From an uncultured Porphyromonadaceae bacterium (GTDB taxonomy: Bacteria > Bacteroidota > Bacteroidia > Bacteroidales > Barnesiellaceae): DNA of 64,000 nt. Each line of letters starts with the position of its first letter. Position 1 is the first letter of the stretch. A program made the translations under genes and the position numbers. The notes under the pieces were generated by a model, which saw only the letters and a program-made list of their open reading frames with translations, ran no database searches and was not told the DNA's origin. Location: contig UPYI01000018.1 in NCBI GenBank assembly GCA_900538555.1, forward strand, positions 1 through 64,000, given 5' to 3'. This document shows positions 6,669 to 15,108 of this stretch, in pieces.

Positions 6669-9224
6669 ATGAAAGTTCAAGTCAGTAATACTAACGCTCC
6701 TTGTTGGCGTGACATTACAGTAAAATCGCAAGTTCCCGCCGAGTTGAAATGCTTGGAGGTAATAGCCAAGAACCTTTGGTGGGTTTGGAATAGCCAGGCT
6801 ATCAATATGTTCCGCGCCATAGACAAAGATCTGTGGAAAAAATCGAATGAGAATCCGGTATTGATGCTTCAACAGCTCGGCTATGAAAGACTGGAAGAAA
6901 TCGTAAAAGACAACGCCCTGATGCACCAGATCAACAGCGTTTATGCCGACTTCCAAAAATATATGGATGTAAAGAAAAGAACGGACGTTCCGAGCATCTC
7001 TTATTTCAGCATGGAATACGGTCTGGCAAACACACTGAAAATCTATTCGGGCGGTCTGGGTATCCTCGCCGGCGACTACCTGAAAGAAGCCAGCGACAGC
7101 AATGTAGACATGACTGCCGTCGGTTTCCTCTATCGCTACGGATATTTCACTCAAACCCTGTCGATGGACGGACAACAAATCGCCAACTACGAAGCGCAGA
7201 ACTTCAACCAGTTGCCGATCGAACAAGTTACCGATCAAGACGGACACCCGATCATTCTGGAAGTACCTTATCCCGGTCGTATCGTTTACGCCAACATCTG
7301 GAAAGTAAACGTAGGCCGTATCAACTTGTATCTGTTGGATACCGACTTGGATCAAAACAGCGAATGGGATCGCCCGATCACCTACCAACTTTATGGCGGC
7401 GACTGGGAAAACCGCATGAAACAGGAATATCTGTTGGGTATAGGCGGTATCATGATGTTGAAACGTCTGGGTATCAAGAGCGAACTGTACCACTGTAACG
7501 AAGGCCATGCCGCATTGCTCAACCTCCAACGTCTGGTTGAATATGTACAAGAAGAGAAACTGACTTTCGATCAAGCTCTCGAAGTTGTCCGTTCTTCGTC
7601 TCTCTATACGGTCCACACTCCCGTACCTGCCGGTCATGACTATTTCGACGAATCGTTGTTCGGCAGATATATGGGCGAATTCCCTGCCAAATTAGGCATC
7701 GAATGGAAAGACCTGATGAACATGGGTCGCGAAAATCCCGACTCGAACGAGAAATTCTCGATGAGTGTATTTGCCCTCAATACCTGCCAGGAAGCCAACG
7801 GCGTAAGCTGGTTGCACGGAAAAGTTTCGCAGCGGATGTTCCAGCCGATCTGGAAAGGCTATTGCGCCGACGAACTGCATGTAGGCTACGTAACGAACGG
7901 CGTTCACATGCCTACTTGGGCAGCATCGGAATGGAAAGACTTTTATGTACAGACATTCGGTCCGGACTTCATGAACCGTCAATCGGATTTCAAAGCATGG
8001 GAAAAGATTTACGATGTAGACGACGAAGTGATCTGGAATTTGCGCCAGACGTTGAAAAACAAATTCGTTTCGTTCGTAAAGAACGATTTCCGCGAAACAT
8101 GGCTCAAAAACCAAGGCGACCCGTCGCAAATCGTCTCCATTCTCGATCGTATCAACCCGAATGCCCTGTTGATCGGTTTCGCGCGTCGTTTCGCAACTTA
8201 TAAACGCGCACACCTGCTGTTCACCGACCTCGAACGTTTGTCCAAAATCGTGAACAATCCGAACTATCCGGTTCAGTTCATCTTCGCCGGAAAAGCTCAC
8301 CCTGCCGATGGTGCCGGACAAGGCTTGATCAAACGGATCGTGGAAATTTCCCGTATGCCGGAATTCTTGGGCAAAATCATCTTCCTCGAAAACTACGACA
8401 TGAAAGTAGCCCGTCGGTTGATCTCGGGTGTGGATATTTGGCTGAATACTCCGACACGTCCGTTGGAAGCATCCGGAACATCGGGTGAGAAAGCCGAAAT
8501 GAACGGTGTGTTGAACTTCTCCGTATTGGACGGCTGGTGGTACGAAGGCTACAAAGAAGGAGCCGGTTGGGCACTGACCGACAAACGCACGTTCCAAGAT
8601 CAAGGACAACAAGATAAATTGGATGCAGCTACGATCTATTCGATGCTCGAAAACCAGATCGTACCCTTGTACTTCGCGAAGAACAGCAAAGGCTATTCAC
8701 CCGAATGGATCCAATACATCAAAAATTCTATCGCCAAGATCGCGCCCGAATTTACGATGAAACGTATGTTGGACGACTACATCGACCGCTTCTACAACAA
8801 AGAAGGCGAACGTACCCGCGCTTTGAAAGCCAACAACTATGCCAAAGCCAAAGAGATCGCCGCATGGAAACAAGAAGTCGCCGCCAAATGGAACGACATC
8901 GAAATCACATCGGTACAGATTCCCGACGGCATGCTTTACAATCCGGTCGTAGGTGAAACATACAATGTGGAAGTAGTCATCGACAATAAAGGATTGGGCA
9001 ACTGCCTCGGAGTGGAACTGATCGAAGCGGCTGTCGAGAACGGAGAAACTCGTCCGTACAAGGCATTCGAACTTTCGATCGTCAAGAACGAAGGCACGAA
9101 AACAACCTACCAACTGAAATATACGTTGAAGGACTCGGGTGTATTCCGTTATTCGTTCCGTATGTATCCGAAGAACGTGGATCTGCCCCATCGTCAGGAT
9201 TTCGCTTATGTTCGCTGGTTCTAA
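6669..9224 (+). CDS. glgP: Alpha-glucan (glycogen) phosphorylase, GT35
   Basis: A protein of 851 residues of the shorter glucan phosphorylase type. It releases glucose 1-phosphate from alpha-1,4-glucan using pyridoxal phosphate. The PLP-binding segment RPLEASGTSGEKAEMNGVLN is present, with Lys608 as the Schiff-base lysine. SYFSMEYGLA near residue 115 and the VTNGVHMPTW stretch (about residue 418) are family marks. The last 110 residues form an immunoglobulin-like extension of the type found in this branch. It is translated from the same transcript as the GT3 glycogen synthase and is followed by a strong terminator. Confidence 0.92.
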   Translation: MKVQVSNTNAPCWRDITVKSQVPAELKCLEVIAKNLWWVWNSQAINMFRAIDKDLWKKSNENPVLMLQQLGYERLEEIVKDNALMHQINSVYADFQKYMDVKKRTDVPSISYFSMEYGLANTLKIYSGGLGILAGDYLKEASDSNVDMTAVGFLYRYGYFTQTLSMDGQQIANYEAQNFNQLPIEQVTDQDGHPIILEVPYPGRIVYANIWKVNVGRINLYLLDTDLDQNSEWDRPITYQLYGGDWENRMKQEYLLGIGGIMMLKRLGIKSELYHCNEGHAALLNLQRLVEYVQEEKLTFDQALEVVRSSSLYTVHTPVPAGHDYFDESLFGRYMGEFPAKLGIEWKDLMNMGRENPDSNEKFSMSVFALNTCQEANGVSWLHGKVSQRMFQPIWKGYCADELHVGYVTNGVHMPTWAASEWKDFYVQTFGPDFMNRQSDFKAWEKIYDVDDEVIWNLRQTLKNKFVSFVKNDFRETWLKNQGDPSQIVSILDRINPNALLIGFARRFATYKRAHLLFTDLERLSKIVNNPNYPVQFIFAGKAHPADGAGQGLIKRIVEISRMPEFLGKIIFLENYDMKVARRLISGVDIWLNTPTRPLEASGTSGEKAEMNGVLNFSVLDGWWYEGYKEGAGWALTDKRTFQDQGQQDKLDAATIYSMLENQIVPLYFAKNSKGYSPEWIQYIKNSIAKIAPEFTMKRMLDDYIDRFYNKEGERTRALKANNYAKAKEIAAWKQEVAAKWNDIEITSVQIPDGMLYNPVVGETYNVEVVIDNKGLGNCLGVELIEAAVENGETRPYKAFELSIVKNEGTKTTYQLKYTLKDSGVFRYSFRMYPKNVDLPHRQDFAYVRWF

Positions 9225-9245
9225 TCCGAAGAACCCTTACCATAA

Positions 9246-9282
9246 AAATAAGGCTGCGTTCGCAAATGCAGCCTTATTTTTT
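9246..9282 (+). terminator. Intrinsic terminator of the glycogen operon
   Basis: AAATAAGGCTGC and GCAGCCTTATTT form a perfect stem around a 10-base loop, followed by a T-run. Confidence 0.9.
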
Positions 9283-9386
9283 TATCCACCCGATTAACAA
9301 GAAAAGGAAATTGCATTTAATAAATGTCAAATAGAGCAACTTTCCCCCTCCCGCCTTGTTTAACTTGTGCTACTACTCTCAAACCA

Positions 9387-9436
9387 TCCGGCAAAAGCGA
9401 TTGCTCTCGCAGCAACCTTTTGCCGGAATTTTTTTT
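9387..9436 (+). terminator. Orphan terminator hairpin upstream of prfA
   Basis: TCCGGCAAAAG pairs perfectly with CTTTTGCCGGA; an inner stem TTGCT/AGCAA extends it, and eight T follow. It lies 104 bases after the glycogen operon terminator and 140 bases before prfA. It therefore ends either read-through or an unannotated short transcript starting around 9290-9370. I see no convincing gene in 9283-9578. Confidence 0.75.
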
Positions 9437-9578
9437 CCTGCCACACACGCTACGGCTCTCTTATCTGCAAAACCGTCTTCCAACCCGATTATTGCACCGG
9501 GACACAATCTATTCGTCCGACAGTTACCGAGTTTACGCGATTTTTTGTATCTTCGCAGCCGGAAACAAAAATCCCCTT

Positions 9579-10688
9579 ATGAGCGAAAATACATTACTCG
9601 GTAAATTAGAAGGTTTACTTATCCGGTTTGAAGAAGTCGGCACATTGATCACAGACCCGGCTGTCATCGGAGATATGAAACGGTATGTAAAATTGAACAA
9701 GGAGTACCGTGAACTCGAAAAGATTTCGGAAACAGCCCATCGCTATAAACTGATGCTCGATACGATCGACGATGCCAAACAGATGCTCGAATCGGAAAAT
9801 GATCCGGATATCCGCGAAATGGCAAAAGAAGAGCTGGACCGTTGTTCTGCCGCCATCCCCCAACTCGAAGAAGAGATAAAGTTGTTGCTGATACCTGCCG
9901 ATCCGGAGGACAGTAAAAATGCAATCATGGAGATCCGCGGAGGTACGGGTGGCGACGAAGCCGCCATTTTCGCAGGCGACCTGTTCCGCATGTATTCCAA
10001 ATACTGCGAAACAAAAGGATGGCAATTTGCCGTGACGAGCTACAACGAAGGATCTTCAGGCGGATACAAAGAAATCATCATCAACATCTCCGGCGACAAC
10101 GTCTACGGAACATTGAAATATGAATCGGGCGTCCATCGCGTACAACGCGTGCCTGCCACCGAGACACAAGGTCGGGTACACACTTCTGCCGCTACGGTCG
10201 CCGTACTTCCGGAAGCGGAAGAATTCGATGTGGAGATCAACGAAGGAGAAATCAAATGGGATACATTCCGTTCGGGTGGAGCCGGCGGTCAGAACGTGAA
10301 CAAGGTGGAATCGGGCGTACGGCTACGCTACAACTGGAAAAACCCGAACACGGGTGTGGTAGAAGAAATTCTGATCGAATGTACGGAAACCCGCGACCAA
10401 CCGAAGAATAAAGAACGGGCACTATCGCGCCTGCGTACATTCATCTACGACAAGGAACACCAGAAATATATCGACGACATCGCATCGCGACGGAAAACGA
10501 TGGTTTCGACAGGCGACCGGTCTGCCAAAATCCGCACTTACAACTATCCGCAAGGACGTATCACCGACCACCGGATCAACTATACGATTTACAACCTTGC
10601 CGCATTTATGGACGGCGACATCCAAGATTGCATCGACCACCTGATCGTAGCCGAAAATGCGGAACGGATGAAAGACAGCGAACTATAA
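9579..10688 (+). CDS. prfA: Peptide chain release factor 1
   Basis: A class I release factor of 369 residues. The stop-codon recognition tripeptide is Pro192-Ala193-Thr194 in RVPATETQGRVHTS, which identifies RF1 (UAA/UAG) rather than RF2. The peptidyl-tRNA hydrolysis motif is Gly236-Gly237-Gln238 in RSGGAGGQNVNK. The start is ATG at 9579, giving MSENTLLGKLEGLLIRFEEV. An in-frame upstream extension to 9324 passes through the orphan terminator and is not used. A TATCTTCG box at 9548-9555 is a possible promoter. pyrF follows after 19 bases in the same direction. Confidence 0.95.
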   Translation: MSENTLLGKLEGLLIRFEEVGTLITDPAVIGDMKRYVKLNKEYRELEKISETAHRYKLMLDTIDDAKQMLESENDPDIREMAKEELDRCSAAIPQLEEEIKLLLIPADPEDSKNAIMEIRGGTGGDEAAIFAGDLFRMYSKYCETKGWQFAVTSYNEGSSGGYKEIIINISGDNVYGTLKYESGVHRVQRVPATETQGRVHTSAATVAVLPEAEEFDVEINEGEIKWDTFRSGGAGGQNVNKVESGVRLRYNWKNPNTGVVEEILIECTETRDQPKNKERALSRLRTFIYDKEHQKYIDDIASRRKTMVSTGDRSAKIRTYNYPQGRITDHRINYTIYNLAAFMDGDIQDCIDHLIVAENAERMKDSEL

Positions 10689-10707
10689 CCTTCAAGATAA
10701 AAACGAT

Positions 10708-11538
10708 ATGGACAAACAAACGCTTTTCGATAACATCAAGCGGAAAAAATCTTTTCTGTGCGTGGGCTTAGATACGGACATCAAAAAGATTCCCGAACAC
10801 CTGCTGAACGAGGAAGATCCGATATTCGCATTCAACAAAGCGATTATCGACGCCACAGCCGACCTATGTGTGGCATACAAGCCGAATCTGGCTTTTTACG
10901 AAAGTTTAGGGCTGACCGGCTGGATCGCTTTCGAAAAGACTGTAAAATATATCCGGGAAAACTATCCCGACCAATTCATCATCGCCGATGCCAAACGCGG
11001 CGATATCGGCAACACATCGGAGATGTATGCCCGCAGTTTCTTCCAGCATCTGGATCTGGATGCCGTAACGGTCGCTCCGTATATGGGAGAGGACAGCGTA
11101 AAACCGTTCCTGACCTACCCCGGCAAATGGGTGATCGTATTAGGGCTCACCTCGAACAAAGGCTCGCAAGATTTCCAGTTCACTGCCGACACTTCGGGAG
11201 AACGGCTTTTCGAAAAGGTGATGCGGGTGTCGCAAAACTGGGCTGACGAAAACACAATGATGTATGTGGTCGGTGCCACACAGGGCAAACTGTTCACCGA
11301 CGTACGTAAAGTCGTTCCCAATCACTTCCTGCTGGTTCCGGGGGTAGGTGCACAAGGCGGCAGCCTCGAAGAAGTAGCCGAATACGGAATGAACAACGAA
11401 TGCGGATTGCTCGTTAATTCATCACGGCAAATCATTTACGCCGACAAAAGCGAACAGTTCGCCGAAGCCGCCCGTAAGGAAGCCCGATCGGTACAGGGAA
11501 AAATGGAGGCGATCCTGAAAGAAAAATCGTTGATCTGA
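10708..11538 (+). CDS. pyrF: Orotidine 5'-phosphate decarboxylase
   Basis: The last step of UMP synthesis, decarboxylation of OMP. The protein has 276 residues, the length of the longer (type 2) OMP decarboxylase subfamily. It begins LCVGLDTDIKKIPEHL and carries the catalytic DAKRGD motif (Asp94, Lys96), then GNTSEMYARSFF. LVPGVGAQGG near residue 210 is the phosphate-binding loop. It is close behind prfA and probably shares its promoter. This prfA-pyrF order is familiar to me from other Bacteroidales. Confidence 0.93.
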   Translation: MDKQTLFDNIKRKKSFLCVGLDTDIKKIPEHLLNEEDPIFAFNKAIIDATADLCVAYKPNLAFYESLGLTGWIAFEKTVKYIRENYPDQFIIADAKRGDIGNTSEMYARSFFQHLDLDAVTVAPYMGEDSVKPFLTYPGKWVIVLGLTSNKGSQDFQFTADTSGERLFEKVMRVSQNWADENTMMYVVGATQGKLFTDVRKVVPNHFLLVPGVGAQGGSLEEVAEYGMNNECGLLVNSSRQIIYADKSEQFAEAARKEARSVQGKMEAILKEKSLI

Positions 11539-11611
11539 TCCATAAACCGGATTTGGAATCAACTTTAAGACAAAATAATATTTCAGATCGACCGAATACT
11601 ATTTTTTTTCG

Positions 11612-11619
11612 TACTTTTG
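11612..11619 (+). promoter_or_regulatory. -7 box for pgk
   Basis: TACTTTTG fits TAnnTTTG and lies 75 bases before the pgk start, leaving an AT-rich leader of about 70 bases. The -33 element is not clear. Confidence 0.5.
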
Positions 11620-11694
11620 CATTGTGAAAAATAGGTATTTATTAACTGAATATTTCTAACAGAGAATCACTAACTAAAACAATATTCAAATATT

Positions 11695-12957
11695 ATGCAA
11701 ACAATTAACAATTACAATTTTGCCGGTAAGAAAGCATTTGTACGCGTAGACTTTAACGTTCCGTTGGATGAAAACTTCAACATCACCGACGATACGCGTA
11801 TGGTAAAGGCATTGCCTACGTTGAAAAAAATCTTGGCAGACGGCGGTAGCCTGATTATCGGTTCTCACCTCGGACGTCCGAAAAAAGGTCCGGAAAACAA
11901 ATTCTCGCTCCAACACATCGTTAAACACCTGAGCGAACTGCTGGGACAACCGGTTAAGTTCGTAGACGACTGCATCGGTGAAAAAGTTGAAGCCGCTGTT
12001 GCCGAACTGAAACCGGGCGAAGTACTCCTGTTGGAAAACCTCCGTTTCTACGCCGAAGAAGAAGGCAAACCCAGAGGTTTGGCAGAAGATGCTACCGACG
12101 AAGAAAAAGCTGCTGCGAAAAAAGCCGTTAAAGCCAGCCAGAAAGAATTTACCAAAGCTCTTGCCAAATTGGCTGACGCTTATGTAAACGACGCATTCGG
12201 AACGGCTCACCGCGCACACGCTTCGACAGCTCTTATGGCTGAATACTTCACACCGGAAAACAAAATGTTCGGTTACCTGATGGGTAAAGAAGTGGCTGCC
12301 GTAGACAAAGTGATGAAAGAAATGGTTCGTCCGTTCACCGCAATCATGGGTGGTTCGAAAGTTTCTTCCAAAATCGACATCATCGAAAACCTGCTGACGA
12401 AAGTGGACAACCTGATCATCGCCGGCGGTATGACTTACACGTTTACCAAAGCTATGGGCGGAAAAATCGGTAACTCGATCTGCGAAGACGACAAACTCGA
12501 TCTGGCTCTCGAACTGATTGAAAAAGCCAAAGCAAACAACGTAAACCTCGTTCTGGCAGTAGACGCCAAAATCGCCGATGATTTCTCGAACGATGCCAAT
12601 ACGCAATTCGTAAACGTAAACGAAATTCCCGACGGTTGGGAAGGTATGGACATCGGTCCGAAAACCGAAGCCATCTTCGCCGACGTTATCAAAAACTCGA
12701 AAACGATTCTGTGGAACGGTCCGACGGGCGTATTCGAATTCGATAACTTCACAGCCGGTTCTCGTGCCGTAGGAGAAGCTATTGTCGAAGCTACCAAAAA
12801 CGGTGCATTCTCGCTCGTAGGCGGCGGCGACTCTGTCGCTTGTGTAAACAAATTCGGTCTGGCAGACGGAGTATCGTACGTATCGACCGGTGGCGGTGCA
12901 TTGCTCGAAGCCATCGAAGGCAAAGTATTGCCGGGCATCGCAGCAATCCAAGGATAA
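11695..12957 (+). CDS. pgk: Phosphoglycerate kinase
   Basis: A glycolytic enzyme of 420 residues that transfers phosphate between 1,3-bisphosphoglycerate and ADP. It has the N-terminal substrate-binding stretch FVRVDFNVPLDE, then SHLGRPK, LLENLRFYAEEEG, NDAFGTAHRAHAS and MGGSKVSSKI. The C-terminal nucleotide-binding part is ILWNGPTGVFEFDNF and GGGDSV. Length and all blocks are complete. It is a single gene between its own promoter and a bidirectional terminator at 12981. Confidence 0.97.
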   Translation: MQTINNYNFAGKKAFVRVDFNVPLDENFNITDDTRMVKALPTLKKILADGGSLIIGSHLGRPKKGPENKFSLQHIVKHLSELLGQPVKFVDDCIGEKVEAAVAELKPGEVLLLENLRFYAEEEGKPRGLAEDATDEEKAAAKKAVKASQKEFTKALAKLADAYVNDAFGTAHRAHASTALMAEYFTPENKMFGYLMGKEVAAVDKVMKEMVRPFTAIMGGSKVSSKIDIIENLLTKVDNLIIAGGMTYTFTKAMGGKIGNSICEDDKLDLALELIEKAKANNVNLVLAVDAKIADDFSNDANTQFVNVNEIPDGWEGMDIGPKTEAIFADVIKNSKTILWNGPTGVFEFDNFTAGSRAVGEAIVEATKNGAFSLVGGGDSVACVNKFGLADGVSYVSTGGGALLEAIEGKVLPGIAAIQG

Positions 12958-12980
12958 TTGAAGTTCATCGATCACCTATA

Positions 12981-13013
12981 AAAAAGACCGGAGTCTAGCT
13001 CCGGTCTTTTTTT
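12981..13013. terminator. Bidirectional terminator between pgk and a lipoprotein gene
   Basis: AAAAGACCGGAG and CTCCGGTCTTTT form a perfect 12-base stem with a TCTAG loop, with A and T runs on each side. It serves pgk from the left and the converging lipoprotein gene (ends 13036) from the right. Confidence 0.9.
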
Positions 13014-13035
13014 ATCTCCATCGAAAGTGAAGCTC

Positions 13036-14088
13036 TTACCGATAACGCCCGATCTGCTTCTGCAACAGATCGGCATTCTCCCTGCGAAGGTTCAACATAC
13101 GTAACGCATGTTCTAAGGTAAGTATATAAATCTCGTTTTCTTCCGGATCGGTGCCGAACAGGCGCAACGATTCTTCGCACCACTTGATCGCCTGCGGGAA
13201 ATCATCGTTCAGCTCGTAGTAGACCGACAGATTCGCAGCCGCTCTTGCCCGTACCGATTCTTTCTTCGATTTCTCATACATGTATTCCCACAGGAAAGAG
13301 GCGTCTTCATACTTTCCGCTATTCCAATAACTCATAGCATCCTGCATGGCAGGATGTGAAGTCTCGTACAGATAACGGTTTTCGGTTTCAATATGCGGAG
13401 TAAGCATCGAAACCACCCGCAACGAGAGGCTACCCAATGCCGATATAAACGCATCGTAATAAGACGGCAACAACGAGTGGGCGGCTTCCGCCGTCAGCTC
13501 CATCTCTTCCCAAAAGATAGAATCGTTCGCCCAAAAACTTTCAGGGCGGGAATGTCCCGGGACATATAACCGCACAAGCGCACCTGCCGATACATCGAGA
13601 GTAGAGCGATAATAACTCATATCTTCGCCCGTTTCCAACCGATCCTGCATTTGTGACTGAATATAAACCGAGTCGATAGAAAGAATCAGACGATCGGGAT
13701 CGCCTTCCCGCAAAGAGTCCTGTTCCGATATGGGAAAAAGATCCGACGACGAGTTCCTGCCCTGCACGGCATTGTCAAAAATACGGACCTCGGGGAAATA
13801 ATGCGCCGAAGCAAAAGCACCGGCTACGGTCTCGGAGAATATCGAAGAAAGGGAATCGGCCGGTTCCAACGACAGCCGATAACGGCGGCGGTTCGCATCC
13901 ACAAAATAATGGTTCTTATCCGCCTCCACTTCCCCGGCATTATCTACGACAAGCAACCCGCTTACCGATTTGGGAAATGTAACCGCCGACGGATACATCA
14001 CATCGACCGAAATGGTAGAAACCGAAGAAGAACAGGATGCCGCCAACAGCAAAAGAGCGCCGAATACAATTGTCAAAAACGTTTTCAT
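13036..14088 (-). CDS. DUF6340-like lipoprotein with TPR-like C-terminus
   Basis: A protein of 350 residues starting MKTFLTIVFGALLLLAASCSSS. LAASC is a lipobox, so it is lipidated at Cys19 and placed in the envelope. The region after the signal (SGLLVVDNAGEVEADKNHYF, then FASAHYFPEVRIFDN) resembles the Bacteroidetes family DUF6340. The last 120 residues are helical and TPR-like (YWNSGKYEDASFLWEYMYEK, AAANLSVYYELNDDFPQAIK). Function is unknown. I used ATG at 14088; the upstream in-frame extension would bury the lipobox. A promoter fits at 14133-14163. Confidence 0.7.
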   Translation of the reverse strand: MKTFLTIVFGALLLLAASCSSSVSTISVDVMYPSAVTFPKSVSGLLVVDNAGEVEADKNHYFVDANRRRYRLSLEPADSLSSIFSETVAGAFASAHYFPEVRIFDNAVQGRNSSSDLFPISEQDSLREGDPDRLILSIDSVYIQSQMQDRLETGEDMSYYRSTLDVSAGALVRLYVPGHSRPESFWANDSIFWEEMELTAEAAHSLLPSYYDAFISALGSLSLRVVSMLTPHIETENRYLYETSHPAMQDAMSYWNSGKYEDASFLWEYMYEKSKKESVRARAAANLSVYYELNDDFPQAIKWCEESLRLFGTDPEENEIYILTLEHALRMLNLRRENADLLQKQIGRYR

Positions 14089-14132
14089 CACACAACTTTT
14101 TTCGATTGAAAGAGACTTCCGTTTATTTCCCG

Positions 14133-14163
14133 TAAAGATAATGCACACAGAAAACAGAAGCAA
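14133..14163 (-). promoter_or_regulatory. Promoter of the DUF6340-like lipoprotein gene
   Basis: On the minus strand, TTG (plus-strand CAA 14161-14163), 20 bases, then TATCTTTA (14133-14140). The last base differs from consensus. It lies 45 bases before the start codon. Confidence 0.5.
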
Positions 14164-14232
14164 GACTATCGGGATATTTTCAAAGGCGAACGGGAAGAGG
14201 AGTATCGCAACGGATCGGGAAAAGAAAAACAA

Positions 14233-14255
14233 AAAAGCCCGGAAAAATCCGGGTT
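14233..14255 (-). terminator. Terminator of the XRE regulator gene
   Basis: On the minus strand, CCCGGATTTTTCCGGG is a short GC hairpin followed by CTTTTTTG. It lies 54 bases after the stop of the gene ending at 14309. Confidence 0.7.
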
Positions 14256-14308
14256 ATACCTGAATGGGCGGAAAGGCAAAAGCGCTTCCGGATGGAAAAA
14301 GCGAAAGG

Positions 14309-14767
14309 CTATCGGCGTGAAAACAGTTCCGCTTCAAGAATTTTGATTCTCTCTTCATAACCCTTCACCAACTCTTTCAATACGGCAATCTCACGATCCC
14401 TCGAAGCGAGCAGACCGGAGAAGTCGCCCGTCGATTTTTGACATTTTTTATATATTTCTTCGCTCTCCCTCACCACATTTTCGACGTTCTGATGAATTTT
14501 ATCCCAATCGTCGGAACTAAGATAATAGGATTTGGAGATACCGTGTTCGTCACCTTCGTATTTGAAGAAACGCTCGATCGGTATTTGCCACTGATTAGCA
14601 ATGGCTAACAATACATTTACATACAAATTTCCACCTCGAACGGCTTTACCGACAGTATTTTTATCCAATGAAAGAATTTCAGCCGCATCTTTGTATGTCA
14701 TGCCCTTCTTTTGAAGAAGTTCACGCAGAAATTCACCGGAATATACTAATTTTATCGGGCTGTCCAT
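14309..14767 (-). CDS. XRE-family DNA-binding protein with C-terminal coiled coil
   Basis: A probable transcription regulator. Using ATG at 14767 it has 152 residues and starts MDSPIKLVYSGEFLRELLQK. Residues about 10-65 form a helix-turn-helix of the Cro/CI type (MTYKDAAEILSLDKNTVGKA). The C-terminal 50 residues are highly charged and heptad-like (REIAVLKELVKGYEERIKIL), so it probably dimerises. An alternative start at 14806 adds 13 residues and would put the start 8 bases from a palindrome at 14814-14831. Its targets cannot be told; the nearest candidates are itself and the divergent mutA gene. Confidence 0.7.
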   Translation of the reverse strand: MDSPIKLVYSGEFLRELLQKKGMTYKDAAEILSLDKNTVGKAVRGGNLYVNVLLAIANQWQIPIERFFKYEGDEHGISKSYYLSSDDWDKIHQNVENVVRESEEIYKKCQKSTGDFSGLLASRDREIAVLKELVKGYEERIKILEAELFSRR

Positions 14768-14813
14768 TTTGTTGTGAATATTATCGGATCGATACGTAAA
14801 TTTCATTTTTGCA

Positions 14814-14831
14814 GAACTATCATCATAGTTC
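14814..14831. promoter_or_regulatory. Palindromic operator candidate before the XRE gene
   Basis: GAACTAT, CATC, ATAGTTC: a perfect 7-base inverted repeat in the gap between the XRE gene and the divergent mutAB operon. Size and position fit autoregulation by the neighbouring helix-turn-helix protein, but this is inference. Confidence 0.4.
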
Positions 14832-15010
14832 TTACACATCTAATATACAAAATATTATGCATTTTATACACCCCCTGCCGACTGCCCGCTCCGTCGAAAC
14901 CGGCAATTATTGCAATCGTTTTATTCTTTATAAAAAATAAAAATGGACGTTTAGTTCATTCCCGCAGAAAATAATTAGAGAAAAAATTCCGTATTTCAAA
15001 CTATTTATTA

Positions 15011-15018
15011 TAAATTTG
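15011..15018 (+). promoter_or_regulatory. -7 box for the methylmalonyl-CoA mutase operon
   Basis: TAAATTTG, fitting TAnnTTTG, 90 bases before mutA. The predicted leader contains a small GC hairpin (GCCCG 15039-15043, CGGGC 15052-15056). I see no cobalamin riboswitch in it. Confidence 0.45.
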
Positions 15019-15108
15019 TATGCGTATGCGGTATTGTTTGCCCGTCACAAGCCGGGCGACCGTTATACCTTAATATAAGAACACTTAAATTTCTTAACCT
15101 ATAACACT

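Noticed and set aside
9324..9578. Longer N-terminus for release factor 1
   Set aside because: It spans the orphan terminator and a likely promoter, and RF1 proteins start at the equivalent of 9579.
11686..12975. Long antisense frames, for example opposite pgk (429 codons) and opposite glgP
   Set aside because: They mirror highly conserved genes, have no family signature, and arise from codon bias.
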